A stretch of DNA of 64,000 bases from the NCBI RefSeq assembly GCF_000974785.1, contig NZ_BBWV01000001.1, positions 620,001-684,000 of the forward strand, written 5' to 3'. Position numbers and translations under genes: made by a program. Positions 27,201-35,802 of the stretch are shown here, in pieces (positions within the stretch are counted from its first letter, which is position 1; every line of letters starts with the position of its first letter). Under the pieces are notes generated by a model that worked only from the letters and a program-made list of their open reading frames with translations, ran no database searches and was not told the DNA's origin. The DNA comes from Flavihumibacter petaseus NBRC 106054. Its GTDB lineage: Bacteria; Bacteroidota; Bacteroidia; Chitinophagales; Chitinophagaceae.

Positions 27201-27553
27201 CCGTTAACCCACTTTGTTGTCTCCACCTTTGCCGGTGAAGTGATGTCGGTAAACCGGAAACTACCCTGGTTCAGATACAATCTGCTGCTCACCATATTTC
27301 CGGCCATGAATACATCGGGAAGTCCGTCACCGTTAAAATCGCCAATGCCGACACCGGCGCCATGGTATATGTTGGGGAAGTTCAGCGCATTAAGGCTATC
27401 ACCGGCAGTAATAAGATTATTGAAATGTAAACCCGAATATTCTTCGTCTACCCGTTCAAATAAAGCAGGTTTGCCACCTGTTGAACAGGTGGCAAACAGT
27501 AATCCCATCAACAGGGAAAAAGATAAAGATTTAATAGTTGGGATTTTGTACAA
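24227..27553 (-). CDS. FG-GAP/VCBS repeat lipoprotein with ASPIC/UnbV domain (SusCD-linked)
   Basis: About 1108 residues. The only start giving a complete lipoprotein signal is a TTG at 27553, 23 nt inside the end of susD; the signal ends in GLLFATC. Some fourteen Ca-binding-type repeats of the form DxDxDGxxD are visible (DFNGDGLPDVFMAG, DINQDGRKDIYLS, DYDLDGDLDMYLL, DLDGDGDADLVTAA, DIDNDGDIDIIAGN), folding into beta-propellers of the integrin FG-GAP kind. An ASPIC/UnbV-like segment (SCRIRWPDGRTELRSLL) lies between two propeller sets. Surface lipoproteins of this type often accompany SusC/SusD; the ligand is unknown. It may aid capture of the substrate. Confidence 0.88.
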   Translation of the reverse strand: MYKIPTIKSLSFSLLMGLLFATCSTGGKPALFERVDEEYSGLHFNNLITAGDSLNALNFPNIYHGAGVGIGDFNGDGLPDVFMAGNMVSSRLYLNQGSFRFTDITSPAKVETTKWVNGVSVVDINQDGRKDIYLSCIGANILFINKGPDASGIPVFEDQAAAYGLNNTAYSMQAAFFDYDLDGDLDMYLLNNGLASAKTNYLVRPRLLKGESETTDRLYRSDGDKTQPCFTDVTIAAGLGAEGFGLGVAVSDLNHDGYPDLYISNDYISNDLLLINNRNGTFSDRNNQWITQTSLNGMGVDIADVNNDGWTDIVQLDMLPLENQRRKMMLGKPNYALFSSQRKLNYQAQFVKNSLQLNKGVGPDGELFFSECAEMAGIAATDWSWAPLLADFDNDGFRDLYISNGYRRNITDLDFIVNDFKSNNKFGTAAFRKSTYKVQLEQLPEIKIRDNIFRNNAGEFFEDKTNGWGFDSTSFSTGAAYADLDNDGDLDLVVNAIDAPAIVYRNTLNNNAAGEEKSHFLSVHLEGDSLNKQGIGAVLTVFIADKKIRQEQYPVRGYLSSVDEKLVIGIGNHRMVDSCRIRWPDGRTELRSLLAADSVYTFRYDQSTLPAIEADVIRVPLFTDITANTGVIYQHQEADFSDFDINSLIPYKTSQNGPCYAVGDIDGDSLEDVFIGGNTVSSAHILFQQPDGKFRMTDLGEAGSHEDLAALLFDADNDHDLDLYIVRGSTEFGKGAVALQDSFFLNDGSGHLEPANNRIPAETSNGGTVAAADYDGDGDLDLFVGGKSTPGAYPLADSSMLLENQSGYFRRAVASGLPSHMGIINAAGWADLDGDGDADLVTAAEFGQVTVHLNQRGHFTLPTGNGLAAITGWWKSLGIADIDNDGDIDIIAGNLGLNSHFRASSDKPLTLYEADLDGNGNTESVIGFYLPDQDGRYRLYPDVPRDQLIAQVPLIRKRYERYSGYADATLDDIFDGYRGTVEKLAITDLRSLIFINDGKGNFRMTPLPVAAQSAPIFKVLTTDINKDGFIDLMVGGNDRSWEVRYGFTTGMNGMVLLGDGKGNFQSLSERESGLFERGDMRAIAMVQGSGKRRYFIVGINRGCLKVFE

Positions 27554-28979
27554 GATTAGGATTCAATTCAATTTCCGTTACAGGAATTGGAAAATAGAGA
27601 TTTTTATTAACGTCGAAATTCTCCTTGCCCAATACCTGACGGATATAATAATCAGATTTTCCGATCCTCCGTATATCGAAAAATCTGTGGCCCTCGCCAA
27701 AAAACTCCACTCTTCTTTCCTGAATTACGGCATCCCTGAAAACATCTTTGGACAAGCCATGAACCGGGTCGAGTCCGGCCCTTTCCCTTACTTTGTTGAT
27801 GTAAGGTTCTGCAGCTGCCGTCTGACCGGTTTCATTCAGGCATTCGGCATAGGTCAGCAAGATCTCCGCATACCTTATTACGGGCATATTCCGGTCGGCA
27901 TCAATCATTCCCTGTGTGCTGATGATATCGTCCCCTACAATATACTTTGCAAGGTGTGTCTCCTTCTGGGGCGACCATGCCGGATCATATGGAATTCCAC
28001 TGTAAACAGAACCGGCTTCAAAGATGTTGACTGCCCGGCGCAGGTCGCCTGCTTCATATATTTTAGTGTCGCCCGGCTCAGGAACAATGATACTCCAGCC
28101 CCCCGTGGGAACATAGGCATTGGGGCCGGTATAGTTACTGGTCCAGTTGCCTTCATTATTGCCCCATCCGCCGGTACCGGGAACAAACTGTACTTCAAAA
28201 ATAGACTCAATTCCATTTTCAAATGCGGTCTGAAAGTTCCTGATGTATAGTTCATGAAGATCATACACGTTCAGGTCAATGACAGCTTTTGCCATATCCC
28301 GGGCTGCTTCAAATTTTCCCTGGTAGAGGTATGCCCTTGACAGCAATCCCATGGCAGCTCCTTTGGTAGCCCTGCCGAGGGAACTTGCAGGATAGTTCAA
28401 AGGAAGGGCCTGTGCATCGGTCAGGTCTTTTTCGATCTGCGCCCAAAGTTCCTCTTTCGGTGAACGGGAGATAACTGACAATTGCTCTGTCGTCATTTCT
28501 GTCGTGATAAGTGGCGCATCACCCCAGATATTGACTACATTGAAATAGCACAGGGCCCGGACAAATTTGGCTTCGTTTACCAGCCGTGTCTTTAGGGATT
28601 CATCCATATCGATGCCGGGGATCCTTGCAATGGCGGTATTGGCCCGCGCTATCCCCGCCCACCACGCTCTCCAGGACCCGAGCACCTGCTGGTCCTGTGA
28701 ATTTACGGTGTAGGTATCAAGATCCACGAACCAACCCGGATCGTAACAAGCCATATCGTCAGCGGCTACATCGCCGAACATCATCACGCCTAACCGATAA
28801 CCACGATCCACCTGAAGCGCATCATAAACTGCACTGACGCCCATGATAGCAGCCTGATCAGTTTCCCAGTAGGTAGCGGCTGAAACCTGGTTCAGCGGCG
28901 GCCGCTCAAGAAAATCACGGGAACATCCTGATGCAAGGAGCACAGCACCTGCCAATAATATTGAGGTTATATTTTTCAT
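27531..28979 (-). CDS. SusD/RagB-family nutrient-binding outer-membrane lipoprotein
   Basis: 482 residues. Lipoprotein signal MKNITSILLAGAVLLASGCS followed by RDFLERPPLNQ, as in SusD proteins. TPR-like helices and the C-terminal SusD signature (PVIRYAEILLTYAECLNETG, AEPYINKVRERAGLDPV, VIQERRVEFFGEGHRFFDIR) are clear. It forms a lid on the SusC porin and binds an oligosaccharide or peptide. It follows susC by 24 nt; its end overlaps the VCBS gene, so the three genes form one transcription unit. Confidence 0.95.
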   Translation of the reverse strand: MKNITSILLAGAVLLASGCSRDFLERPPLNQVSAATYWETDQAAIMGVSAVYDALQVDRGYRLGVMMFGDVAADDMACYDPGWFVDLDTYTVNSQDQQVLGSWRAWWAGIARANTAIARIPGIDMDESLKTRLVNEAKFVRALCYFNVVNIWGDAPLITTEMTTEQLSVISRSPKEELWAQIEKDLTDAQALPLNYPASSLGRATKGAAMGLLSRAYLYQGKFEAARDMAKAVIDLNVYDLHELYIRNFQTAFENGIESIFEVQFVPGTGGWGNNEGNWTSNYTGPNAYVPTGGWSIIVPEPGDTKIYEAGDLRRAVNIFEAGSVYSGIPYDPAWSPQKETHLAKYIVGDDIISTQGMIDADRNMPVIRYAEILLTYAECLNETGQTAAAEPYINKVRERAGLDPVHGLSKDVFRDAVIQERRVEFFGEGHRFFDIRRIGKSDYYIRQVLGKENFDVNKNLYFPIPVTEIELNPNLVQNPNY

Positions 28980-29003
28980 ATACTTTTTCTGAAGGTGAAT
29001 GAT

Positions 29004-32000
29004 TTAGAAACTAACCTGGATGCCACCAACGATACTGCGGCTTTGCGGGTAAATCGTATTGTCAAGGCCGCTGCTGGCGTTGGATTGCTTCTGGGAACCG
29101 ATATCAGGGTTGTATCCGGAATACTTCGTTATCGTGAACACATTCTGTGCGGACACATACACCCGGACCATCGACAGCGAAATCCGGTTGATCAGTGCAG
29201 ATGGCAATTTATATCCCAGTTGCAGGCTCCGCAAACGGAAAAACGATCCGTCTTCCACATGACGGGTGGAGAAACGGTCATTCCCGTTCGGGTCATTATA
29301 GATGGCCCTGGCGTATTGACTGGAAGGATTTTGCGGCGTCCAGCGGTTTAACATGGTCTTGCTCTTATTTTCTACTCCGGATGTTGCTTCTGTAATGAAT
29401 TTATTCACATTCACAATCTGGTTACCGGCTACGCCCTGGAAGGAAAAGTTCAGGTCGAACTGTTTGTAGGACAGGTCGCCTACGATACCATACATATAAT
29501 CCGGAATCGGACTTCCGATAAAGGTCTTGTCCTTGTCATCTATCTTTTTATCGCCGTTAACATCCCGAAACCTGTAGTCTCCGGGAGCGGTATTGGCGGA
29601 AGCAACAGCTTCTGCCTTGTCCACCTCATCCTGGTTCTGAAAAATGCCATCCACAATAAATCCGTAAAATTCACCAACAGAATGTCCCTCCTCTGTCCGC
29701 GTCAGATTACCCTGCGAAGTATTCACGCCGGCTGGTCCGCCCATAGTAGGGGATTTCAGGTTTGTGACCTTATTGGAAAAAGTAGTCAGGTTAACACCCA
29801 GTGAATACCGGAAATCTCCTTTCAGTGATTGATTCTCATAATTCACTGCAAATTCAAAACCCTTGTTTTCAACGGTAGCACCATTAGTGGGCATGGTTAT
29901 CGATCCACCCGCCCATGGACCATCCCAAATACCGAAATAACTGGGAACAGGGCGTTGCTCTATCATATCGGAATATTCTTTCCGGAAATAATCAACGGTC
30001 ACGTTCACGCGGTTATCCAGCAACCCAAGATCAAAACCCAAATCGGTCTGGGTTACAGTTTCCCAGCGAAGTGCTGAATTGGCAATGCTGTTCTGAACCA
30101 TTCCGTTTACCGGCACGCCACCAAAATTGTAGAGGTACCCGGTTCCCATGTTGGCATATTCGGCGCCTACACCAAGACTACCATCAATACCGGTTTGTCC
30201 CCAGCTTCCGCGGAGCATGAAGTTGCTTACGATCCTGACAGGCGCAAAGAAATTTTCATTCGACAGTCTCCAGCCTGCAGAAAATGAAGGAAAAACAGCA
30301 TACTTGTTCGCAGCGCTGAATACAGATGCACCATCCCGGCGGATATTGGCAGTGACCAGGTATTTGTTGTCGTACGCGTAATTGATCCTTCCCAGAAAGC
30401 TCAGGTAACTGGTAACCGTTTTATTTCCTGAAGCCAGTCGTCCTATCGATGATCCTGCATCCACTGTAGTCAGCACATCATTAAGATGATTTTCCGAAAA
30501 AGCATATACGCTTTCATAAGTCGACTTCTGCGCGGTATAACCCACCAGCGCATCTACATTGTGCTTCTTTCCGAAAATATGCTTGTAGTTCAATGTATTT
30601 TCAGAAAGGATATTGCTGTTGGTTCCCTTGCTGGCATAAGCAGAACGCGACAGGTCAGCAACTGATTCCTCGGTCACCAGTTTTTGGAAACCATTTGAAT
30701 TGGACAGTACATAATCAATGCCAAGGCTCGTTCTGAATACCAGGTCACGCATCAGCCGTATATCGAAATACAGGTTCCCCAAACCGCGAATCCTCTCGAT
30801 CGGGTTGTACAATTCAGTGGCGATACGAAGCGGATTGGGAATTTGCCCAAGAAAGTTATTGCCCGCCGCTGGTGTACCCGCCCAGCTGCCATCCGGGTTG
30901 TAAACACCCAGTGTAGGAGAGCGACGCAGTGCTATCGCAACTACACCATCATATTTGTCGTTATTGTTCACCGAGGTCAGTGAATTGCTGCCTGTGCGGC
31001 TGAGGTTAAGGCTGGTTCCCATTTTCAGCCACGGCAGTATCTGATTGTCAAGGTTGGTCCGCAGGGAATAACGGTCAAATGCCGATCCTTTGATCACACC
31101 GTCCTGCTTCTGGTAACCACCGGAAATAAAATATTGATTTTTATCCCCACCGCCGGAAATAGACAACTGGTAGTTGCTCATGGGTGCCTTCTGAAAAATC
31201 TGATCCTGCCAGTCGGTCCCTTCGCCCAGTGATTCAGGGTTTGCAAATTCATCATAAACCGGTGAATTGCCATTGATGCGTGACTCATTGCTGAATGCAG
31301 CAAATTCCTTCGCATTCATCATGTCAATCTTGTGAGCAATGGACTGAACACCATAATACATTTCACCATTGATCCTTGCCTTCCCTGTCTTGCCTCTTTT
31401 AGTAGTGATCAGCACCACGCCATTGCCGGCACGGGCACCATAAATGGCACAGGCAGATGCATCTTTCAGTACGTTGAGTGATTCAATGTCTGACATATTC
31501 AGCGTCGCCAACGGGTTGGTCGCAGCATCACTGCTATTGTAAGTAATAATAACTCCATCAATTACATACAATGGCTCGCTATTGCCAAAGCCACCGATAC
31601 CCCTTACCCGAACGGTCATACCACCACCGGGTTCGCCCGAGTTGGTCGTAACCAGAACACCCGGCAATTTTCCCTGCAACGCCTGATCTACGCTGGCTAC
31701 CGCCATTTTGTTCAGGTCTTTTCCGTTTATGGTAGCCACTGAACCTGTTAAATCCTTTTTCCGCTGGGTACCATAACCCACCACCACCACCTCACCGATG
31801 GTTTTGAACTCAGCATCCATGGTAATATTGATCACTGACTCATTTCCGATCTGTACCTCGCGGGAATTATAACCGACAAGTGTAAATACCAAAGTCCCTT
31901 TACGGTCAGGAATGTCAAGTGAAAAACCGCCGTTCATATCGGTAGTGGTTCCAATTGAAGATCCTTTGTACACGACATTTACATTCGGCAATCCCTCTCC

Positions 32001-32495
32001 ACCGGACGCAATCACCCTGCCGTTGATCCGGATCTCGTCGTTAATGCCGTGTACTGTTTTCTCCGCATCCGCCTGGCCGTTTTCGCTGATGATGGCGATT
32101 TCGGGAGACGGCTGGGCTAGTGGGGCAGTTTCTGCCCAGGCCACTTGTTTTTTCTCAGTCAGTATCAGGTAGATCCTGTCGCCTACTTTTTCAAAGGTTA
32201 GCTGCAATGGCTGCAATACATAATGCAGCTCATCTTCCAGCACGGTAAAGCGTTGCGAATAAAGACCCACCTTTTTGTCCTTTATGGTATTCCTGTCAAA
32301 GGAGAATGTGACCTTATATTTTTTCTCCAGGTCACCGAGCAACGCAGAAAGTGACTTCATTGATTTTTTCCCCTGCAATAATCCGCCGGGGGCTTTATGG
32401 GCAGACGCGAGCGACTGAGCCGCCCCCCGCAGCGGGACAAACAATATCCAGGCTGCAAGCAGGATAACCTGCAGGCAGTAGATCAATTTTTTCAT
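29004..32495 (-). CDS. SusC/RagA-family TonB-linked transporter with STN signalling domain
   Basis: 1163 residues. Signal peptide, then an STN domain (about residues 45-113: LEKKYKVTFSFDRNTIKDKK, then EDELHYVLQPLQLTFEKVGD) that contacts an anti-sigma factor, a carboxypeptidase-like domain (NGRVIASGGEGLPNVNVVYK), the SusC box GEVVVVGYGTQRKKDLTGSV, a plug (GVLVTTNSGEPGGGMTVRVR, ASACAIYGARAGNGVVLITT) and a barrel ending VGGIQVSF. It imports the ligand captured by SusD. The STN domain and the FecR gene 62 nt upstream point to trans-envelope induction. Confidence 0.96.
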   Translation of the reverse strand: MKKLIYCLQVILLAAWILFVPLRGAAQSLASAHKAPGGLLQGKKSMKSLSALLGDLEKKYKVTFSFDRNTIKDKKVGLYSQRFTVLEDELHYVLQPLQLTFEKVGDRIYLILTEKKQVAWAETAPLAQPSPEIAIISENGQADAEKTVHGINDEIRINGRVIASGGEGLPNVNVVYKGSSIGTTTDMNGGFSLDIPDRKGTLVFTLVGYNSREVQIGNESVINITMDAEFKTIGEVVVVGYGTQRKKDLTGSVATINGKDLNKMAVASVDQALQGKLPGVLVTTNSGEPGGGMTVRVRGIGGFGNSEPLYVIDGVIITYNSSDAATNPLATLNMSDIESLNVLKDASACAIYGARAGNGVVLITTKRGKTGKARINGEMYYGVQSIAHKIDMMNAKEFAAFSNESRINGNSPVYDEFANPESLGEGTDWQDQIFQKAPMSNYQLSISGGGDKNQYFISGGYQKQDGVIKGSAFDRYSLRTNLDNQILPWLKMGTSLNLSRTGSNSLTSVNNNDKYDGVVAIALRRSPTLGVYNPDGSWAGTPAAGNNFLGQIPNPLRIATELYNPIERIRGLGNLYFDIRLMRDLVFRTSLGIDYVLSNSNGFQKLVTEESVADLSRSAYASKGTNSNILSENTLNYKHIFGKKHNVDALVGYTAQKSTYESVYAFSENHLNDVLTTVDAGSSIGRLASGNKTVTSYLSFLGRINYAYDNKYLVTANIRRDGASVFSAANKYAVFPSFSAGWRLSNENFFAPVRIVSNFMLRGSWGQTGIDGSLGVGAEYANMGTGYLYNFGGVPVNGMVQNSIANSALRWETVTQTDLGFDLGLLDNRVNVTVDYFRKEYSDMIEQRPVPSYFGIWDGPWAGGSITMPTNGATVENKGFEFAVNYENQSLKGDFRYSLGVNLTTFSNKVTNLKSPTMGGPAGVNTSQGNLTRTEEGHSVGEFYGFIVDGIFQNQDEVDKAEAVASANTAPGDYRFRDVNGDKKIDDKDKTFIGSPIPDYMYGIVGDLSYKQFDLNFSFQGVAGNQIVNVNKFITEATSGVENKSKTMLNRWTPQNPSSQYARAIYNDPNGNDRFSTRHVEDGSFFRLRSLQLGYKLPSALINRISLSMVRVYVSAQNVFTITKYSGYNPDIGSQKQSNASSGLDNTIYPQSRSIVGGIQVSF

Positions 32496-32557
32496 GATGG
32501 CAGTTTGATTCGTTAAAAAAGCAGATGTTTTGGGGATGTTGATGAAAATAACGCCGG

Positions 32558-33562
32558 TTATTTTTTTGTACGGAAGATGATTTCCCTGTCGTTCAATTGG
32601 ATTTCCAGATCATAGGTTTTGCTGAGTGCGGCCAGGAGCACCTGCAGGTTATTGGTCGGGTAAACACCGTTGAATTGTTGCCCGGAAAGCCTGAGATCTT
32701 TCATCACTACTTTCAAACCGTAGTTTTCTTCCAGTACCTCCGTGATCTCCTTAAAATCGGCATTGACAAATGACATCTTCCCTTCTTTCCAGGCGGAATA
32801 AATTTCTGTCTCCACCACCTTCCGGCTGAGTTTATGACTGGGACCGTCATATTCAACCAGGTCACCGGGCGCCATGATCACAGGTTTGTTTTCGCCGGTA
32901 TTCACTTCTGTTAACCTGACCTTGCCCGTATGCAAAACCACAGTTGTCTTGTTTCGCCGTTGCTGCAGGTTAAACTCTGTTCCCAATACTTCCACATTGA
33001 TATCCTGTGAATGCACTATAAACCTGGAATTGTCGACGGTATGCCTGACAGAGAAGAATCCCTCCCCTTCCAGCCAAACCTCTCGCTGTGAACCCTTGCC
33101 CCAATCTCGTTTCCAGTTCAACCGGCTATTGGCATTCAAAGTAACCTGGCTCCCGTCCGGCAACACAACTGATCTTGTTTCAGCAAAGTCTGTCCTGACC
33201 TCCACACGGGTTTTGGACAGCAGGAAGGGAACACTCAGCAATAACAACCCCGCAATGGCTGCTGCAGCAGCCCATTGCCGGATACGCAAACGCGACCAGG
33301 AAGGGATCACGGTACGCTGTTGATTAAGCGCTGACCTGAGCCGGTCACGTGCCTGCAGCGTGTGCGCATCACTGACAGGGTCACCTTTGCCTACCAGCTC
33401 TTCCAGCAATTGCCTTGCCCTGGCTACCACGTCTATGGCCGCAGGATGCTCCCTTATCCAGGTGTCCCAGTACTGAACATGATAAGCATCCGACTTCATA
33501 AACCAGGCAATAAAAGTTTCATCGGCAGCAAGATCTTCCGGCGTTAAATCCTTTTCATTCAT
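32558..33562 (-). CDS. FecR-family anti-sigma factor with DUF4974 domain
   Basis: 334 residues. N-terminal cytoplasmic part, one transmembrane helix (IRQWAAAAAIAGLLLLSVPF), a periplasmic FecR domain (RTDFAETRSVVLPDGSQVTL, NANSRLNWKR, EVWLEGEGFFSV) and a C-terminal DUF4974 domain (FVNADFKEITEVLEENYGLK, then NDREIIFR). It should hold the divergent ECF sigma factor inactive until the SusC STN domain signals ligand binding. It precedes susC on the same strand. Confidence 0.94.
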   Translation of the reverse strand: MNEKDLTPEDLAADETFIAWFMKSDAYHVQYWDTWIREHPAAIDVVARARQLLEELVGKGDPVSDAHTLQARDRLRSALNQQRTVIPSWSRLRIRQWAAAAAIAGLLLLSVPFLLSKTRVEVRTDFAETRSVVLPDGSQVTLNANSRLNWKRDWGKGSQREVWLEGEGFFSVRHTVDNSRFIVHSQDINVEVLGTEFNLQQRRNKTTVVLHTGKVRLTEVNTGENKPVIMAPGDLVEYDGPSHKLSRKVVETEIYSAWKEGKMSFVNADFKEITEVLEENYGLKVVMKDLRLSGQQFNGVYPTNNLQVLLAALSKTYDLEIQLNDREIIFRTKK

Positions 33563-33660
33563 CCAAAAATGACATTTGATAATATAGTGTCAGGAATCGG
33601 CCCGATATAATCATTCTGTTCAGATTATTTTCATTTATTTGTAACAACTCCATTTCAGCC

Positions 33661-34215
33661 ATGTCAGACGAAAGTTTAACACTATGGCAGCGGTTAAGGG
33701 AAGGCGACGATTTTGCGTTGGAAGCCATTTTTTTATTGCACCATAAGGACCTGTTCCGTTACGGGTTTAAAATTGCCATGGATAAGGCCATGGTAGACGA
33801 TTGCATCCAGGACCTGTTCCTGGAGCTTTGGAAAAACAGGTCACGGGTCAGTCCCACGCTGTCGGGTAAAGCGTACCTCATGAAGGCGCTGAAATACAAA
33901 ATTTACAGGGCGCTGAGAAAAGAGGTACAAACGATGGGAATAAGCGGGAGTATTGAGATGCCAGCTGAATTCAGCTATGAGGCGGCGCTGGTTCAGCAGG
34001 AGGAACAATCGGAACTGAGGAATAAATTGCTCAGGGAAATGAACAAACTGAGCCCCCGACAGCAGGAGGCATTGTACCTGCGCTATTACTCACAATTAAG
34101 TTATGCGGAAATCAGTGAATTGATGGCGATCAGCCCGCAGGCAGCCACGAACCTCGTTTTCAAATCAATAAAAGCCTTGCGGGAAAATTTTCACTTCCTT
34201 TATTTGCTTGCGTAA
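33661..34215 (+). CDS. ECF RNA polymerase sigma factor
   Basis: 184 residues. Sigma-70 region 2 (FRYGFKIAMDKAMVDDCIQD, then LFLELWKNRSRV) and region 4 (LSPRQQEALYLRYYSQLSYA, then EISELMAISPQAATNLVFKS) are present without regions 1 and 3, as in ECF factors. Divergent from fecR (98-nt spacer), making a FecR/ECF pair that should activate the susC-susD-VCBS genes. Ends 1 nt before the stop of the convergent lipoprotein gene. Confidence 0.94.
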   Translation: MSDESLTLWQRLREGDDFALEAIFLLHHKDLFRYGFKIAMDKAMVDDCIQDLFLELWKNRSRVSPTLSGKAYLMKALKYKIYRALRKEVQTMGISGSIEMPAEFSYEAALVQQEEQSELRNKLLREMNKLSPRQQEALYLRYYSQLSYAEISELMAISPQAATNLVFKSIKALRENFHFLYLLA

Positions 34216-34216
34216 G

Positions 34217-34639
34217 TTATATCTTTTCAAAAGTTACAAAATCCTGGCTGCCGTCTCCTCCACTGGTGTGTTCCAGACGTATACGATTTTCGTTTAATTC
34301 AAGTATCTGCCAGTCTTCATTCAGTTCTTCCAGCGGATCGGCACTTCCTAAAAACAACAGGAGTTTATCGCGGTCATCGTCATGCTGGAAGGTAAAACTG
34401 CCGTTGGTGGTATTACTGTTTCGGGTGGCCATGGCAGTTCCGTCATCATGAAACATAAAGGTGTAACCGCTAAAGTCTGTGGTCTCATCCACCCCGTCTT
34501 CTTCAAAATGTACAATTTTCCAATTGCCCGACGTCAGGATCGAGGTCTGCTCACTTACAGTTGAATCATCAGATTTATGGCAGGAACCCAGAATCAGCAA
34601 TAGCCCGGCTATGATAAAAATGCCAGATAGTCGTTTCAT
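34217..34639 (-). CDS. Lipocalin-like lipoprotein
   Basis: 140 residues from MKRLSGIFIIAGLLLILGSC; the Cys at 20 is a lipobox site. The mature part reads ILTSGNWKIVHFEEDGVDET, then YTFMFHDDGTAMATRNSNTT, typical of small Bacteroidota lipocalin-like lipoproteins with alternating beta-strands. Ligand unknown. The open frame starts 22 codons earlier, but that sequence is not signal-like. Confidence 0.7.
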   Translation of the reverse strand: MKRLSGIFIIAGLLLILGSCHKSDDSTVSEQTSILTSGNWKIVHFEEDGVDETTDFSGYTFMFHDDGTAMATRNSNTTNGSFTFQHDDDRDKLLLFLGSADPLEELNEDWQILELNENRIRLEHTSGGDGSQDFVTFEKI

Positions 34640-34711
34640 GAACTGTTTTTTTTGAATAACGGTGGAAAACCCGCTCCGGTTGCGCATTTCCACCTGACAC
34701 AGCAAAAATCT

Positions 34712-34719
34712 TACCTTTG
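34712..34719 (+). promoter_or_regulatory. Candidate -7 box TACCTTTG
   Basis: Matches TAnnTTTG and lies 36 nt before the ATG at 34756. No TTG lies 17-23 nt upstream, so it is only a partial match to the Bacteroidota promoter. Confidence 0.4.
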
Positions 34720-34755
34720 TGGTTCATCCTGTTGCAAAACAGCAAATAAATCATC

Positions 34756-35790
34756 ATGAAGAAGCCCACCGGGTTCGAAAAATTCGCCAACAAGAAGAAG
34801 GCTGGTACTGTAAAGGAGTCCCACCGCAAGGAGAAAAGGGAGTTTAAAAAAGAGATTTCCAGGGAGATGGCCGCCAAAAAATCGGCTTCCAGGGGAATAT
34901 CAGCCCGGGATAGTCAGAAACCCAGTACGCCGGCAGGCAGGGCAAAACCCGCTACAACCGCTGAAAAAGAAACCGGACCCCGCAAAACAATCACCCGGAA
35001 AGGGGTAGCCGAAAGCAAACCAGCCCGTTCCGGTGCGCAGGATCAACCTGAAAAGGAAAATACAGCTGCAGCCGGATTAATGCCACTGAACAAATTCATT
35101 GCCCATGCCGGTGTCTGTGCAAGACGCGATGCAGCTGCAATGGTAAAGACCGGTGTGGTGGAAGTGAATGGCAAAACCATTACCGAACCAGGATTCAAAG
35201 TCACTACTAAAGACACGGTTAAGGTCAACGGTAAGAAAATTACCCCAACCCGCAACTTTGTTTATATCCTGCTCAATAAGCCAAAGGACTTTCTCACCAC
35301 CACAGATGATCCGCACGGCCGGAAAACGGTTCTGGATCTGATTAAAACCGCTACCACTGAAAGGGTCTATCCGATCGGAAGGCTCGACCGGAATACCAGT
35401 GGTGTGCTGTTGCTGACCAACGATGGTGAAATGGCACAATCGCTTTCGCACCCTAAAAACCAGGTGCGGAAAATATACGAAGTGAGACTCGACAAGCCGC
35501 TTACCAAGGCAGATTTTGACGCCATTGCAAACGGCATTACGCTGGAAGACGGCGTGATCATACCCGACGCGCTGGGTTATGCCGATCCCCGCGATAAAAC
35601 CATCATCGGCATAGAGATCCACAGCGGCCGTAACCGCATCGTACGCAGGATCTTTGAACACCTCAAATATGATGTAAAAAGCCTTGACCGGGTTATGTAC
35701 GCCGGCCTTACCAAAAAGAATGTGAACCGGGGAAAATGGCGTTTCCTTACAGATAAGGAATTACGTCTCTTAAAACATTTTAACCACTAA
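34756..35790 (+). CDS. RluB/RsuA-type 16S/23S pseudouridine synthase with long basic extension
   Basis: 344 residues. Residues 1 to about 105 are a Lys/Arg/Ala-rich, low-complexity extension (FEKFANKKKAGTVKESHRKE). An S4 RNA-binding domain follows (PLNKFIAHAGVCARRDAAAM), then the catalytic domain with GRLDRNTSGVLLLTNDG (catalytic Asp at D211) and SGRNRIVRRIFEHLKYDVKS. This is the RsuA/RluB/RluE/RluF group that makes pseudouridine in rRNA; RluB (23S U2605) is the best guess. It precedes a second pseudouridine synthase by 12 nt. Confidence 0.9.
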   Translation: MKKPTGFEKFANKKKAGTVKESHRKEKREFKKEISREMAAKKSASRGISARDSQKPSTPAGRAKPATTAEKETGPRKTITRKGVAESKPARSGAQDQPEKENTAAAGLMPLNKFIAHAGVCARRDAAAMVKTGVVEVNGKTITEPGFKVTTKDTVKVNGKKITPTRNFVYILLNKPKDFLTTTDDPHGRKTVLDLIKTATTERVYPIGRLDRNTSGVLLLTNDGEMAQSLSHPKNQVRKIYEVRLDKPLTKADFDAIANGITLEDGVIIPDALGYADPRDKTIIGIEIHSGRNRIVRRIFEHLKYDVKSLDRVMYAGLTKKNVNRGKWRFLTDKELRLLKHFNH

Positions 35791-35802
35791 TCGCTGCCCG
35801 GT

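Noticed and set aside
24227-27553. Possible tandem DNA repeat from recurring DxDxDG coding units
   Set aside because: The recurrence is at protein level (FG-GAP/VCBS units); the DNA units differ, so it is not a repeat array or CRISPR.
27159-28250. 363-residue open frame on the plus strand
   Set aside because: It lies opposite the VCBS and SusD genes, whose products match known families over their full length; the plus frame has no recognisable domain.
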